NCBI GenBank assembly: GCA_033763435.1
Contig: JANRKN010000142.1
Location: 1 to 33,430 of the forward strand
Length of the DNA: 33,430 nt
Source: JANRKN01 sp033763435
Lineage (GTDB): Bacteria > Planctomycetota > Phycisphaerae > Phycisphaerales > UBA1924
Direction of reading: 5' to 3'
Shown: piece by piece, positions 24,639-32,616 of the stretch
Layout: the number at the start of each line of letters is the position of its first letter
Numbering within the stretch: position 1 is the first letter of the stretch
Program-made: the position numbers and the translations under genes
Notes under the pieces: model-generated
What the model was told of the DNA's origin: nothing
Databases searched by the model: none
Seen by the model: only the letters and a program-made list of their open reading frames with translations

Positions 24639-25403
24639 TCAGCCCCGGCTTAAGGACCCCGGCTCGCCGGGGTCGCCCGGCGGTGAGAGCCGATTCAGCA
24701 GGCCTGAGAGCATCTCTCTGACACCCTGCCCGTTCGAGGCCGAGGCCGTGCGCATCGCGCCGGGCTTGACCTCCGTCTGAGTTTCTGCCGCCGCGCCCAC
24801 CGGCTGGCTGAGCCGGAATGTCGAAGAGTTCAGCGTGAGCCAGAGCAGATTGGGCGCCGCCTCGGCCATCTTCCACATCTCGGCGGCGGGCTTGCCCGCG
24901 GCGGCACAGAGCACCAACCCGAGCGCCATAGGCCGAAGCACGAGTGCCACCGACTCGCCCGAGCGGGCCGCCGAGGTCAGCGCCTTGCGAACATGTTCAG
25001 AAAGCCGGGCCATCGCCTCGTGAAGATCCTCGCCGCCCGGAACGGCCACGCTACCGGGGTCCTCGCGCCACTGACGGGCCGCCGAGGGGAAACGAGTTTC
25101 CAGGTCCTGCTCCGACAACCCTTCCCAGAGTCCGAGGCCCGGCTCGCGGAGATCCTCGACCACCTTGACCTTGGAGTCCGTCGCCGAGGCGATCAGTGCC
25201 GCCGACTCGCGGCTGCCCTCGTCTTCGCCCGTGTACACGGCCTTGAGACGCACGTCCCCCATCGCGGCCAGCTCGGCGAGCAGCGCGGCCCGGCCAGCAT
25301 CGCACATGGGCAGGTCGGCTGAGCCGCCCAACCGGCCGGCACGATCCCACTCCGTCGCCCCCGACCTCACCAGCAACACACGGATGTCTTTGGCTTTCGT
25401 CAT
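24639..25403 (-). CDS. Histidine phosphatase superfamily protein lacking both catalytic histidines
   Basis: The 254-residue sequence has the layout of a phosphoglycerate-mutase-like (histidine) phosphatase. It has a first strand with LLVRSGATEWDRAGRLGGSADLPMCDAG, a YTGEDEGSRESAALIA segment, REPGLGLWEGLSEQDLETRFP, PGGEDLHEAMARL and a last core strand SVALVLRPMALGLVL. In active members the first motif is RHG and the last is SHG. Here they read Arg13-Ser14-Gly15 and Leu156-Arg157-Pro158. Both phosphotransfer histidines are therefore absent, while Arg13, the WEG motif and the PGGED motif remain. I infer a catalytically dead, possibly sugar-phosphate-binding or regulatory protein. The last 60 residues are a Pro/Gly/Ser-rich tail. 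The ATG at 25401-25403 starts where homology starts; the longer frame upstream looks non-coding. Confidence 0.82.
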   Translation of the reverse strand: MTKAKDIRVLLVRSGATEWDRAGRLGGSADLPMCDAGRAALLAELAAMGDVRLKAVYTGEDEGSRESAALIASATDSKVKVVEDLREPGLGLWEGLSEQDLETRFPSAARQWREDPGSVAVPGGEDLHEAMARLSEHVRKALTSAARSGESVALVLRPMALGLVLCAAAGKPAAEMWKMAEAAPNLLWLTLNSSTFRLSQPVGAAAETQTEVKPGAMRTASASNGQGVREMLSGLLNRLSPPGDPGEPGSLSRG

Positions 25404-25560
25404 GCAGTCCGGGCGTCCCGCCCGAGGCCCCCCTCCGACCCCAACCTCACCCCTCCCCACCGCCCTCCGGCCCCAAAGCCGAGCGTGCAACGTGCCCACG
25501 CACCTTGGATCCCCGAACGGCCCGAGCGGTTCAGCCCTCGGCATCCTTCGGACTGGCAAG

Positions 25561-25569
25561 AGAATAGCA
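25561..25569 (-). promoter_or_regulatory. Candidate extended -10 promoter (TGCTATTCT)
   Basis: In the 254-base gap between rpe and the phosphatase-like gene, the minus strand carries TGC followed by TATTCT, an extended -10 pattern. A TTGCCT lies 20 bases upstream, longer than the ideal gap. It would give a GC-rich leader of about 150 bases for the gene at 25403. No stable gene or riboswitch is seen in that leader. Confidence 0.4.
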
Positions 25570-25657
25570 CCACACCGACCCCGGCGAGGCAAGACCCTTC
25601 CAAAACCCGAATGTGTTGTGGAGAGCGTGTCGGCCCCGCGTTGTCCGGGCGCGAAGT

Positions 25658-26389
25658 TCAGCCGCGGAGCTGCGCGATGACCCCCGCGCGCTGGTCGGCG
25701 GGCTGGCCGAAGATCGCCGAAGCCGCCACCAGCACATCGACCCCCGCGTCGCGCACGGCCTGGGCGTTCGCGGGCGCAACGCCGCCGTCCATCTGGATTC
25801 TCAGGCCCGGCCTCGACTTGCGCGCGATCTCCCGCACCCGCGACGCCTTGCTCAGCACCTCGGCGATGAACTTCTGACCCGAGTATCCGGGGTTCACGCT
25901 CATCACCAGCACCATGTCAATCAGCGCCAGTGTTGCTTCGTCCGCCAGCACGGGTTCCAAAGCTTCCATGGGGGTCGGAGGGTTGATCGCGAGCCCGACC
26001 AGGATTCCCCGGGATCTGATCTCCGAGGCCAGTTCCCGGACCTGTTCGGGGGTGCGGACAGCCTCGATGTGGAACGTCAGCAGGTCGGCCCCCGCGGCGG
26101 CAAACGGCGCGACGAACTTCGCTGGGTCCGTCACCATGAGGTGCACATCCAGGAACGCGTCGGGCAGCTCGCGCCGGAGGGCCTTGCAGAGGTCCGGGCC
26201 CATGGTGAGGTTCGGGACAAAGTGCCCGTCCATCACGTCCAGGTGCAGCAGGTCGGCGCCCGAGGCCAGAATGTGCGCACAGTCGCGCCCCATGTGCGCG
26301 AAGTCGGCCGACAGGATCGACGGTGCGATCAGCGGCAGGCGGGGGGGGTTGGCAACCAGTTGGGCGCGCGGGCCGAGGGGGGAGGGCAT
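25658..26389 (-). CDS. rpe: Ribulose-phosphate 3-epimerase
   Basis: This metal-dependent TIM-barrel enzyme interconverts ribulose 5-phosphate and xylulose 5-phosphate in the pentose phosphate pathway. The 243-residue protein shows IAPSILSADF, the metal and catalytic motif HLDVMDGHFVPNLTMGP, DVHLMV, FHIEA, VMSVNPGYSGQKFI and the phosphate-binding QMDGGVAPANA with VAASAIFG. All active-site regions appear intact. About 18 extra residues precede the first strand, so an internal start cannot be excluded. The ATG at 26387-26389 has no Shine-Dalgarno. It is divergent from the UAP1-like gene and precedes the phosphatase-like gene and accD on the same strand. Confidence 0.96.
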   Translation of the reverse strand: MPSPLGPRAQLVANPPRLPLIAPSILSADFAHMGRDCAHILASGADLLHLDVMDGHFVPNLTMGPDLCKALRRELPDAFLDVHLMVTDPAKFVAPFAAAGADLLTFHIEAVRTPEQVRELASEIRSRGILVGLAINPPTPMEALEPVLADEATLALIDMVLVMSVNPGYSGQKFIAEVLSKASRVREIARKSRPGLRIQMDGGVAPANAQAVRDAGVDVLVAASAIFGQPADQRAGVIAQLRG

Positions 26390-26444
26390 CGCGGGATGGT
26401 TTACCGTCGAGGGGCGGGTGTCCAGCCTTTGCAGCGATCGGAAC

Positions 26445-26450
26445 TACACT
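26445..26450 (+). promoter_or_regulatory. Candidate -10 element (TACACT) of the pyrophosphorylase-hydrolase operon
   Basis: TACACT would start transcription near 26457 and give a leader of about 38 bases with GAGGG upstream of the ATG at 26495. It is the same hexamer as before pdhB but here with a conventional leader. Confidence 0.4.
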
Positions 26451-26494
26451 GCGGGCCCATACAGGGACATCGCACACGCCGAGGGATCTGAATC

Positions 26495-27946
26495 ATGCCC
26501 GAACTTGCCGCCGTCCGCGCTTCGCTGCAGTCGATCGACCAGGCTCACCTGCTGAACTTCTTCGGCCAGCTGACGCCCGCCCAGCAGGAATCGCTGTTGA
26601 CGCAGATCTCGGCGCTGGACCTTGCGTCGATCCCCGCGCTGGTGAAGGAGTACGTGCTGAGCAAGCCGGGCTTTGGCGCGCCGGGCGAGATCAAGCCCCC
26701 CACCTACTACCCCGCCCGGGGCGACAGCGCCGTGCGGCGATATGACCAGGCCAAGTTCCGCGCGATCGGCGAAGAGCTTCTGCGTGCGGGCAAGGTCGCG
26801 TGCTTCACGGTCGCGGGCGGGCAGGGCACGCGCCTTGGCTATGACGGGCCCAAGGGGTGCTATCCGGCGGGGGCGGTGACGAACAAGCCGCTGTTTCAGG
26901 TGTTCGCCGAGGGCGTGCTCGCCGCGGGGCGAAAGTACGGCAAGCCCGTGCTGTGGTACATCATGACCAGCCCGCTCAACCACGCGGCGACCGTCGCGTT
27001 CTTTGAGTCGCGCGCGTACTTCGGGCTCGCCAAGGACCAGGTCAAGTTCTTCCCGCAGGGTGTGATGCCCTCGTTCGACCTCGCGACGGGCAAAGTTCTT
27101 CTCGCGGCGCCCGGCGAAGTCGCGACGAACCCCGACGGGCACGGCGGCGCTGTGCGGGCGCTGAAAGTTTCGGGCGCGCTGGCCGACATGAAGGCCCGCG
27201 GCATCGAGCAGGTCTCGTACTTCCAGGTGGACAACCCGCTCGCGAAGGTCGTCGACCCGCTGTTCCTGGGCCTGCACGCGGGGGCGGAGGATTCGTCGGG
27301 GGAGATGTCGAGCAAGTTTGTGCCCAAGGCGGGGCCGGAAGAAAAGGTCGGTGTGTTCTGCTCGGTGGGCGGGCGGACGGAAGTGGTTGAGTATTCGGAC
27401 ATGCCCGCGGCACTGACGCAGGCGCGCAACGCCGACGGCTCGCTGACGTACATGGCTGGCTCGATCGCGATCCACATCATCAGCGTCGAGTTTCTCTCGC
27501 GACTGGCGAGCGACGCGGCGTTCTCGCTGCCGTACCACCGCGCGGAGAAGAAGGTGCCGCATATCGACCTGCGGACGGGGCAGGCCGTGAACCCTGAGAA
27601 GCCCAACGGCGTGAAGCTCGAGCGGTTTGTGTTCGATGCGCTCGCGATGTGCGGACGGGGCGCGCGCAAGGGCGGGTCGATTCTTCTCGAGACGGACCGT
27701 GTCGAAGAGTTCGCGCCGATCAAGAACGCGACGGGGACCGACTCTCCCGAGACCTGCCGGCAGATTCAGACCCAGCGCGCCGCGCGATGGCTTGAGGCCG
27801 CGGGCGTGAAGGTTCCGCGTCGCGGCGGCGATGGGTCGGTCGATGGCGTGCTGGAGATCTCGCCCCTGTCGGCGCTTGAACCGGCGGACCTCGCGCCGCG
27901 GGTCAAGGGGCTCGAGCTCGTGCCGGGCCTGCAGGTCGTGCTGTGA
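26495..27946 (+). CDS. UDP-N-acetylhexosamine pyrophosphorylase, eukaryotic UAP1/AGX-like
   Basis: This enzyme class couples UTP with N-acetylglucosamine or N-acetylgalactosamine 1-phosphate to form the UDP-sugar and pyrophosphate. The 483-residue protein follows the UDPGP family rather than bacterial GlmU. It has a helical N-terminus, the nucleotide-binding loop VAGGQGTRLGYDGPKG (about 106-121, with Lys120), WYIMTSPLNHAAT, NPDGHGG, FQVDNPL, SSKFVPKAGPEEKVGVF and YHRAEKKVPHID. The motifs match human AGX1 closely in type, so a HexNAc substrate is favoured over glucose or galactose. GAGGG stands about 10 bases before the ATG. Its TGA shares three bases with the GTG of the hydrolase gene, which indicates coupled translation. 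The product may feed cell-surface glycans. Confidence 0.9.
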   Translation: MPELAAVRASLQSIDQAHLLNFFGQLTPAQQESLLTQISALDLASIPALVKEYVLSKPGFGAPGEIKPPTYYPARGDSAVRRYDQAKFRAIGEELLRAGKVACFTVAGGQGTRLGYDGPKGCYPAGAVTNKPLFQVFAEGVLAAGRKYGKPVLWYIMTSPLNHAATVAFFESRAYFGLAKDQVKFFPQGVMPSFDLATGKVLLAAPGEVATNPDGHGGAVRALKVSGALADMKARGIEQVSYFQVDNPLAKVVDPLFLGLHAGAEDSSGEMSSKFVPKAGPEEKVGVFCSVGGRTEVVEYSDMPAALTQARNADGSLTYMAGSIAIHIISVEFLSRLASDAAFSLPYHRAEKKVPHIDLRTGQAVNPEKPNGVKLERFVFDALAMCGRGARKGGSILLETDRVEEFAPIKNATGTDSPETCRQIQTQRAARWLEAAGVKVPRRGGDGSVDGVLEISPLSALEPADLAPRVKGLELVPGLQVVL

Positions 27947-28752
27947 TCGAGCGGTTCAAGCAATTTCCCGCGGCGCTGGCCTCAGCGGCGCGGACACAGC
28001 ACCTCGCGGGCGTGCCCGCGCTGCTCGCGCATCCCGACTGGACGACCCCCGCGCCCACGATGATCTGGATGCACGGGCGCACGGTGAACAAGGAGCTTGA
28101 CCCCGGGCGCTATCTGCGATGGCTCCGCGCGGGCATCGCGACGTGCGCGCTCGACCTGCCCGGGCACGGCGAGCGGTTCATCGCTGAGTATCAGACGGGC
28201 GCGAAGACGCCCGAGATGATCGCGCAGATGGCGGGCGAGATCGACGGCGTTGTGGAGGCCCTGCGCGCTCTGGGCGTCTTCGACCTGAACCGGCTGGGCA
28301 TCGGGGGCATGAGCGCGGGGGGGATGGTCACGCTGCGCAGGCTCTGCGAGCCGCACGCGTTCAGGTGTGCCGCGGTCGAGTGCACGACGGGCAACCTCGG
28401 CGCGCTCTACTTCCCCGAGAAGCATGGCCTGGGCGCGCACACCTGGAAGGACACGCACACGCCCGCACAGGTCGCCGAGGTCGACGCGATCGAACATCTC
28501 AGCGGCTTTACGCCGGTCCCGATCCTCATCCTGCACGGCGAGCTCGACGCGCTCGTCCCCTGGGAAACGCAGCGACGATTTGTCGAAGCGCTCAAGGTTC
28601 AGTACGTCGCCCGCGGCGCGAGCGAGAGCCTGATCGAGGTTCGCACGTTCGGACGTACCGGCGCGCCCCAGGAGCACGCGGGCTTCGGCGTGCTGGCGAA
28701 CGAAGCCAAGAACGCACAGCTCGAGTTTCTCACGCGCCGCCTGATGACGTAA
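27943..28752 (+). CDS. Alpha/beta hydrolase with intact catalytic triad
   Basis: This is a 269-residue cytoplasmic hydrolase. WMHGRTVNKELDPGRY supplies the oxyanion-hole strand, ALDLPGHGER is a typical second motif, and the nucleophile elbow is GGMSAGGM with Ser124. Asp202 (LHGELDALVPW) and His245 (QEHAGF) complete the triad. The fold resembles dienelactone-hydrolase and prolyl-oligopeptidase-like esterases. No lid domain or signal peptide is seen. The substrate is unknown; an ester, thioester or acyl-sugar is possible. The GTG start overlaps the TGA of the UAP1-like gene (GTGA), so production is likely tied to that enzyme. It converges on purD with 26 bases between. Confidence 0.83.
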   Translation: MIERFKQFPAALASAARTQHLAGVPALLAHPDWTTPAPTMIWMHGRTVNKELDPGRYLRWLRAGIATCALDLPGHGERFIAEYQTGAKTPEMIAQMAGEIDGVVEALRALGVFDLNRLGIGGMSAGGMVTLRRLCEPHAFRCAAVECTTGNLGALYFPEKHGLGAHTWKDTHTPAQVAEVDAIEHLSGFTPVPILILHGELDALVPWETQRRFVEALKVQYVARGASESLIEVRTFGRTGAPQEHAGFGVLANEAKNAQLEFLTRRLMT

Positions 28753-28778
28753 ATGACCGTCGCCTGATTCTCGCGATC

Positions 28779-30101
28779 TCAGAGCGCCACGCCGATGTCC
28801 CGGCGCATCTGCTTGCCATCGAACTTGATGAGGTCGGCCGCGGCGTAGGCGCGCGAGGCGGCAGCTTTGAGGTCCGGGCCCGTCGCGACGACGTTGAGCA
28901 CGCGCCCGCCCGCGGTGACGATCGCGCCCTCGGCGTTGCGCGCGGTGCCCGCGTGCAGCACGTGCGCGTGGGGCTGCTTGGCCGCGGCATCGAGGCCCGT
29001 GATCACGACGTTCTTCTTGGGCGTATCGGGATAGCCCGGCGCCGCGAGCACGACGCAGACCGCCTGGTCCGCGCTCCAGCGCACGTCGACGTCGGCAAGG
29101 CGCCCTTGGCATGTCGCGAGCAGGAGCTCGATCGCGTCGGACTCAAGCCGCGCCATGAGGCACTGGCACTCGGGATCGCCAAAGCGGGCGTTGAACTCGA
29201 GCACCTTGGGGCCCGCGGGCGTGAGCATCAGCCCGGCGTAGAGCACGCCGCGGTACTCGATGTCCTCGCGGCGCAGCGCGTCGACGGTCGGCACAAGGAT
29301 CTCGGATTCGATCTGCGCCATCGTCGCGTCGTCGATCGAGCCCGAGGGACAGAACGCGCCCATTCCGCCCGTGTTCGGGCCCTCGTCGCGGTCGCGGAGG
29401 CGCTTGTGATCCTGGCACGGCGGGAGCACGAGAATGCTGTGCCCGTCGACCAGCGCGAGCACGGACACCTCGCGGCCCTCGAGGCGCTCTTCGACGACGA
29501 CCTGCCGGCCCGCGTCGCCGAACTCTCTCCGGCGCATGATGCGCTCGAGGGCCTCAAGCGCCTCCTGAATCGTCGCGGGCACGATGACGCCCTTGCCCTT
29601 GGCGAGCCCGGCGGCCTTGATGACCGGCGGCTCTTCGCGCGTCGAGACGTACGTCCGCGCATGCTCGAAATCGCTGAACACGCGACCCTCGGCCGTGGGG
29701 ATCGAGGCCGAGCGCATGAGCTGCTTGGACCAGGCCTTGTCCGATTCGATCATCGCCGCGTTCTGGCGCGGGCCGAAGACTGCGCGACCGGGCGCCGCGA
29801 GCTTGTCTGCGAAGCCTTGCGAGAGCGGATCCTCTGGGCCAATCACGACCAAGCCCACGCGGTTCTTGTCGCAGAACTGCTGGAGGCGATAGATTTCGCG
29901 GGCGGAGACGGGCACATCGACCGCTCGCGCGAGCGAGGCCAGGCCCGGGTTGCTGGGATCGGTCGTGAAGAGGGTGTCAAGGCGCTCAGAGCGCGAGATC
30001 GCGCGTGCGAGCGCGTGTTCGCGACCGCCCCCGCCGATGAGCAGGACGTTGAGCTTGTTGCCGGTCGTGGTCAGGATCTCGTCGGGCGTCTGATCAGGCA
30101 T
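28779..30101 (-). CDS. purD: Phosphoribosylamine-glycine ligase (GAR synthetase)
   Basis: PurD is an ATP-grasp enzyme that joins glycine to 5-phosphoribosylamine in the second step of purine synthesis. The 440-residue protein begins with LNVLLIGGGGREHALARAI (nucleotide-fold start), then GPEDPLSQGFAD. The ATP-grasp part has PPVIKAAGLAKGKGV, and DHKRLRDRDEGPNTGGMGAF is the PurD signature loop. VLEFNARFGDPECQ contains the Mg-binding Glu and Asn. The C-terminal domain (APGYPDTPKK) is complete. The ATG at 30099-30101 lies inside the end of the GT87-like gene (8-base overlap) and has no ribosome site. A -10-like TACCAT stands 6 bases before it, so it may be made both by coupling and from its own leaderless transcript. 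Confidence 0.96.
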   Translation of the reverse strand: MPDQTPDEILTTTGNKLNVLLIGGGGREHALARAISRSERLDTLFTTDPSNPGLASLARAVDVPVSAREIYRLQQFCDKNRVGLVVIGPEDPLSQGFADKLAAPGRAVFGPRQNAAMIESDKAWSKQLMRSASIPTAEGRVFSDFEHARTYVSTREEPPVIKAAGLAKGKGVIVPATIQEALEALERIMRRREFGDAGRQVVVEERLEGREVSVLALVDGHSILVLPPCQDHKRLRDRDEGPNTGGMGAFCPSGSIDDATMAQIESEILVPTVDALRREDIEYRGVLYAGLMLTPAGPKVLEFNARFGDPECQCLMARLESDAIELLLATCQGRLADVDVRWSADQAVCVVLAAPGYPDTPKKNVVITGLDAAAKQPHAHVLHAGTARNAEGAIVTAGGRVLNVVATGPDLKAAASRAYAAADLIKFDGKQMRRDIGVAL

Positions 30102-31515
30102 CGGGCGATGGTACACGCGACGCCGCGGCGTGGGGCGGCGCGGGCAGGGTCTTCGCTGCATCAATCGCACGCGACTCAGCCAGCCCCGCGTCCAGCAGCA
30201 GCAGGGCGAAGATGGCAAACGCCCAGCCCCCGCCACCGATCGTGCCCAGCGCGTGCCAAGGGTTGGAAAGCTCGAGCACCTTGGTCGCGGGCAGGAACGA
30301 GGTGATGAAGATCGCCGCGAGGCCCAGGGCGCACTTGAGCTTGGCCGCCGGGACGCGCCCGGCGATGATGATGAGGCCGGCCAGCAGCATCGCGGGGATC
30401 AGCACAATCGCGTGCCGCTTGGCGGTCTGCGGGCCCAGGGCCATGATCGCGGCGATCACCGAGCAGATCTCCAGCGCGAGCACGCGCGACATCACCGCAG
30501 GCGCGAGCGAGCCCGGGCGCAGCAGCCGCGCAACGAGGCTGAGGCCATGACGCCTGTAGATCCACCCGGCGAGCCCGACCCACACGCCCGCGACGAGCGC
30601 GGTCCCGGCGTAGGCGAGCGAGGGCGACAGCGAGAAGTGCTCGGCGACGCGCGCGAGGCCCGACATGATCGATCGGCTGCGCTCCCACGCGAGCGGGTGC
30701 GGGTTGAAGAGCTGGAAATCGGGCGCGGGCAGCCCGAAGACGTGCCCGAGGCGCGCGAGCGAAATGTGCAGGTACTCGAGATTCTTCTGCCAGCCGAAAA
30801 CGACCGCGGGGACGAGCGCGACCAGCACGAGCGCCGCCGCGGACCATGCGAGCATCGCCCACTTGCGCGCGAGCACGAGATACGGCACGAGGCCGATCGC
30901 GAGAAACTTCACATGGAACGACACTGCGAGCGCGAGCGCCGCGAGGATCGGCCGGTCCCGCCCGCGCGACGCGCCCAGCCACGCCAAGGGCAGCGCAAAG
31001 CCGAGCATCACGAGCGAGTCGGTCTGAGCGAGGTCCAAGAAGGCGCGGATGGGATCGACGAACGTGACCGCGGCGATCGCGGAAGCGGCGGTCAGCACAC
31101 CCGGATCGAGCGGGATCGACCACCGCCGCGCAAGCTCGCGCAGGCCGACGACCCAGAGCCACGCGAACAGACCCGAGATGAAGACCCACCAGACCATCGC
31201 CGAGAGGTTGAGCCCCAGCGGCACCAGCGGCGTGAGCGCCGCGGCGAGCAGCGGCGGGTAGACGTAGCCCCCCCGCCACGACGTGAAGATGTTCGCGCCC
31301 TCGACGGCGGCCTTGGCCGCGAGGTAGTAGTGTGGATAATCGCCCGAGCGCGGCACGTCACTCGACGCATCCAGCGCCGCCTGCAGGCCCCCGCCGCCGA
31401 CGAGCGGGAACGTGCCGACCGTCCAGCCGATCACGATCGCCGCCAGCACGACGTACGGGATCGACCGCTTCCAGAGCGGTTCGGCAGGGCGCGGGCTCGG
31501 CGCGTTGGAACTCAT
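30094..31515 (-). CDS. Membrane glycosyltransferase of the GT87/DUF2029 type (GT-C fold)
   Basis: This is a 473-residue polytopic membrane protein with about ten to twelve hydrophobic segments. After the first helix (VVLAAIVIGWTVGTF) comes a large external loop with SGDYPHYYLAAKAAVEGANIF and WRGGYVYPPLLAA. This is the pattern of DUF2029/GT87 polyprenyl-phosphate-sugar-dependent mannosyltransferases, in which an early acidic residue is catalytic. FVDPIRAFLDLAQTDSLVM and FHVKFLAIGLVPYLVLARKW further support the family. Donor and acceptor are not known. The ATG overlaps the stop of the upstream GT2 gene (ATGA). That gene could supply a polyprenyl-phosphate-sugar donor, so the two may be sequential steps of one glycan pathway. 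The last residues overlap the purD start. Confidence 0.82.
   Translation of the reverse strand: MSSNAPSPRPAEPLWKRSIPYVVLAAIVIGWTVGTFPLVGGGGLQAALDASSDVPRSGDYPHYYLAAKAAVEGANIFTSWRGGYVYPPLLAAALTPLVPLGLNLSAMVWWVFISGLFAWLWVVGLRELARRWSIPLDPGVLTAASAIAAVTFVDPIRAFLDLAQTDSLVMLGFALPLAWLGASRGRDRPILAALALAVSFHVKFLAIGLVPYLVLARKWAMLAWSAAALVLVALVPAVVFGWQKNLEYLHISLARLGHVFGLPAPDFQLFNPHPLAWERSRSIMSGLARVAEHFSLSPSLAYAGTALVAGVWVGLAGWIYRRHGLSLVARLLRPGSLAPAVMSRVLALEICSVIAAIMALGPQTAKRHAIVLIPAMLLAGLIIIAGRVPAAKLKCALGLAAIFITSFLPATKVLELSNPWHALGTIGGGGWAFAIFALLLLDAGLAESRAIDAAKTLPAPPHAAASRVPSPDA
30108..30113 (-). promoter_or_regulatory. -10 element (TACCAT) inside the GT87-like gene, before purD
   Basis: On the minus strand TACCAT lies 6 bases before the purD ATG and within the last codons of the upstream gene. 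It matches the spacing of the other leaderless candidates in this window. Confidence 0.4.
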
Positions 31516-32366
31516 GGCCGAGCGTGCCGCGATGAGGGCGTGCGCTGCGCGGGTGTCCACATGCCGGGCGCGACCTTGGGCGAAAGCCCGGCGCGGTACG
31601 CGTACAGCCGGCCCAGATGCCGGAGATACCGCCAACACTCGCGCGCGTTCAGCTTGCTCTCGCCCTCGGCGCGGTCCTTGAAGTGAATCGGGACCTCGTC
31701 GATCCGCCCGGGCCGGCAGCGCACGACGATCTCCAGCCCGATCTTCCAGCCGATCGGGCTCAGGCCCGGCGCTCGCTCGAGCGTCGCCCGAGGCAACGCG
31801 AAGAAGCCCGCGAGCGGATCGGTGAGCCGTGCCAGGGGCCGCGCGAGCGCCATCGCGCCCTTGCTCGTCACCCACCGCTTCAGGCCCCACGCCGCATCGG
31901 TCGAGCCGCCGGGCACATAGCGCGAGGCGATGACCATGCCCGCGCCCGAGGCCAGCCGCTCGAGCATCGAGAGAATCGCTGCGGGCGGATGGCTGAGGTC
32001 CGCGTCCATGACGACGAGCGTGCCGCCCCGCGCGCGCGAAAACCCATCGAGTACCGCGAGGCTCAGGCCCCTCGGGCCCGTCCTCGGCACATAGTGCACC
32101 CACTCATGACCGATCGCGGCGACGACCGACTCAGAGCCGTCGCCCGACGGATCGTCCATGAGCCAGAGCTCGAGGTCGCGGCCGAGGGCCAGCAACTCAT
32201 CTCGCACCGGCGCGACCGCCGCGATCAGCGCGGGCAGCGCACGCGCCTCGCGGAACGTCGGGACGATGACCGACACGAGTCGCTCGCTCGCGAAGCTCGG
32301 GCCCGCGGCGGCCAGGGCGTCGGCCGCGCGATCGGACAAAGAAATGGGCGGCGAGGCCGAACTCAC
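31512..32366 (-). CDS. GT2 glycosyltransferase, polyprenyl-phosphate mannosyltransferase (DPM1)-like
   Basis: This enzyme type transfers a sugar, usually mannose or glucose, from a nucleotide donor to a polyprenyl phosphate at the membrane. The 284-residue protein has the GT2 opening VSVIVPTFREARALPALI (31-48). It also has the first Asp pair in LMDDPSGDGSE (Asp71-Asp72), the metal-binding DAD at 121-123 in VVMDADLSHPP, GMVIASRYVPGGS and the late GWKIGLEIVVR with VPIHFKDRAEGESKLN. No C-terminal membrane domain is present, so it resembles the soluble or peripheral DPM1 form. The GTG start is preceded by TACGAT at 6 bases, without a ribosome site. Its TGA overlaps the ATG of the GT87-like gene, a likely user of its product. 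Confidence 0.87.
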   Translation of the reverse strand: MSSASPPISLSDRAADALAAAGPSFASERLVSVIVPTFREARALPALIAAVAPVRDELLALGRDLELWLMDDPSGDGSESVVAAIGHEWVHYVPRTGPRGLSLAVLDGFSRARGGTLVVMDADLSHPPAAILSMLERLASGAGMVIASRYVPGGSTDAAWGLKRWVTSKGAMALARPLARLTDPLAGFFALPRATLERAPGLSPIGWKIGLEIVVRCRPGRIDEVPIHFKDRAEGESKLNARECWRYLRHLGRLYAYRAGLSPKVAPGMWTPAQRTPSSRHARP

Positions 32367-32372
32367 GCGGCG

Positions 32373-32378
32373 ATCGTA
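32373..32378 (-). promoter_or_regulatory. -10 element (TACGAT) placing the GT2 transcript start at its GTG
   Basis: TACGAT on the minus strand ends 6 bases before the GTG start. No Shine-Dalgarno is present. It heads the GT2-GT87-purD unit and is divergent from the initiator tRNA promoter. Confidence 0.45.
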
Positions 32379-32422
32379 GGAACAGAAAGCGACCGAAACG
32401 GCCCCGGCGCCCGCCTCAAAGC

Positions 32423-32451
32423 TTGACCCCGCCCCGCCGCGGCTCTATGCT
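32423..32451 (+). promoter_or_regulatory. Promoter of the initiator tRNA gene
   Basis: TTGACC (32423-32428), a 17-base gap and TATGCT (32446-32451) make the best two-part promoter in the window. The start would fall near 32458, about 5 bases before the tRNA. It serves as a local reference for the housekeeping -10 sequence. Confidence 0.75.
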
Positions 32452-32462
32452 GCCGCCCTGAT

Positions 32463-32536
<74 letters not shown>

Positions 32537-32541
32537 TTGCC

Positions 32542-32576
32542 GGGCCGGTTGCGAAAGCGACCGGCCCTTTGGTTTT
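32542..32576 (+). terminator. Intrinsic terminator of the initiator tRNA
   Basis: GGGCCGGT (32542-32549) pairs with ACCGGCCC (32560-32567) around an inner TGC-GAAA-GCG that extends the stem, followed by TTTGGTTTT. It begins 5 bases after the tRNA. Confidence 0.9.
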
Positions 32577-32581
32577 CAGGG

Positions 32582-32616
32582 AACGCCGCCGAGAGACCTC
32601 GGCGGCGTTTTCGCTT
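32582..32616 (+). terminator. Second tandem intrinsic terminator
   Basis: AACGCCGCCGAG (32582-32593) and CTCGGCGGCGTT (32598-32609) form a perfect 12-bp stem with a 4-base loop, followed by TTCGCTTTTT. It stands directly behind the first terminator and isolates the tRNA unit from the accessory region. Confidence 0.88.
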
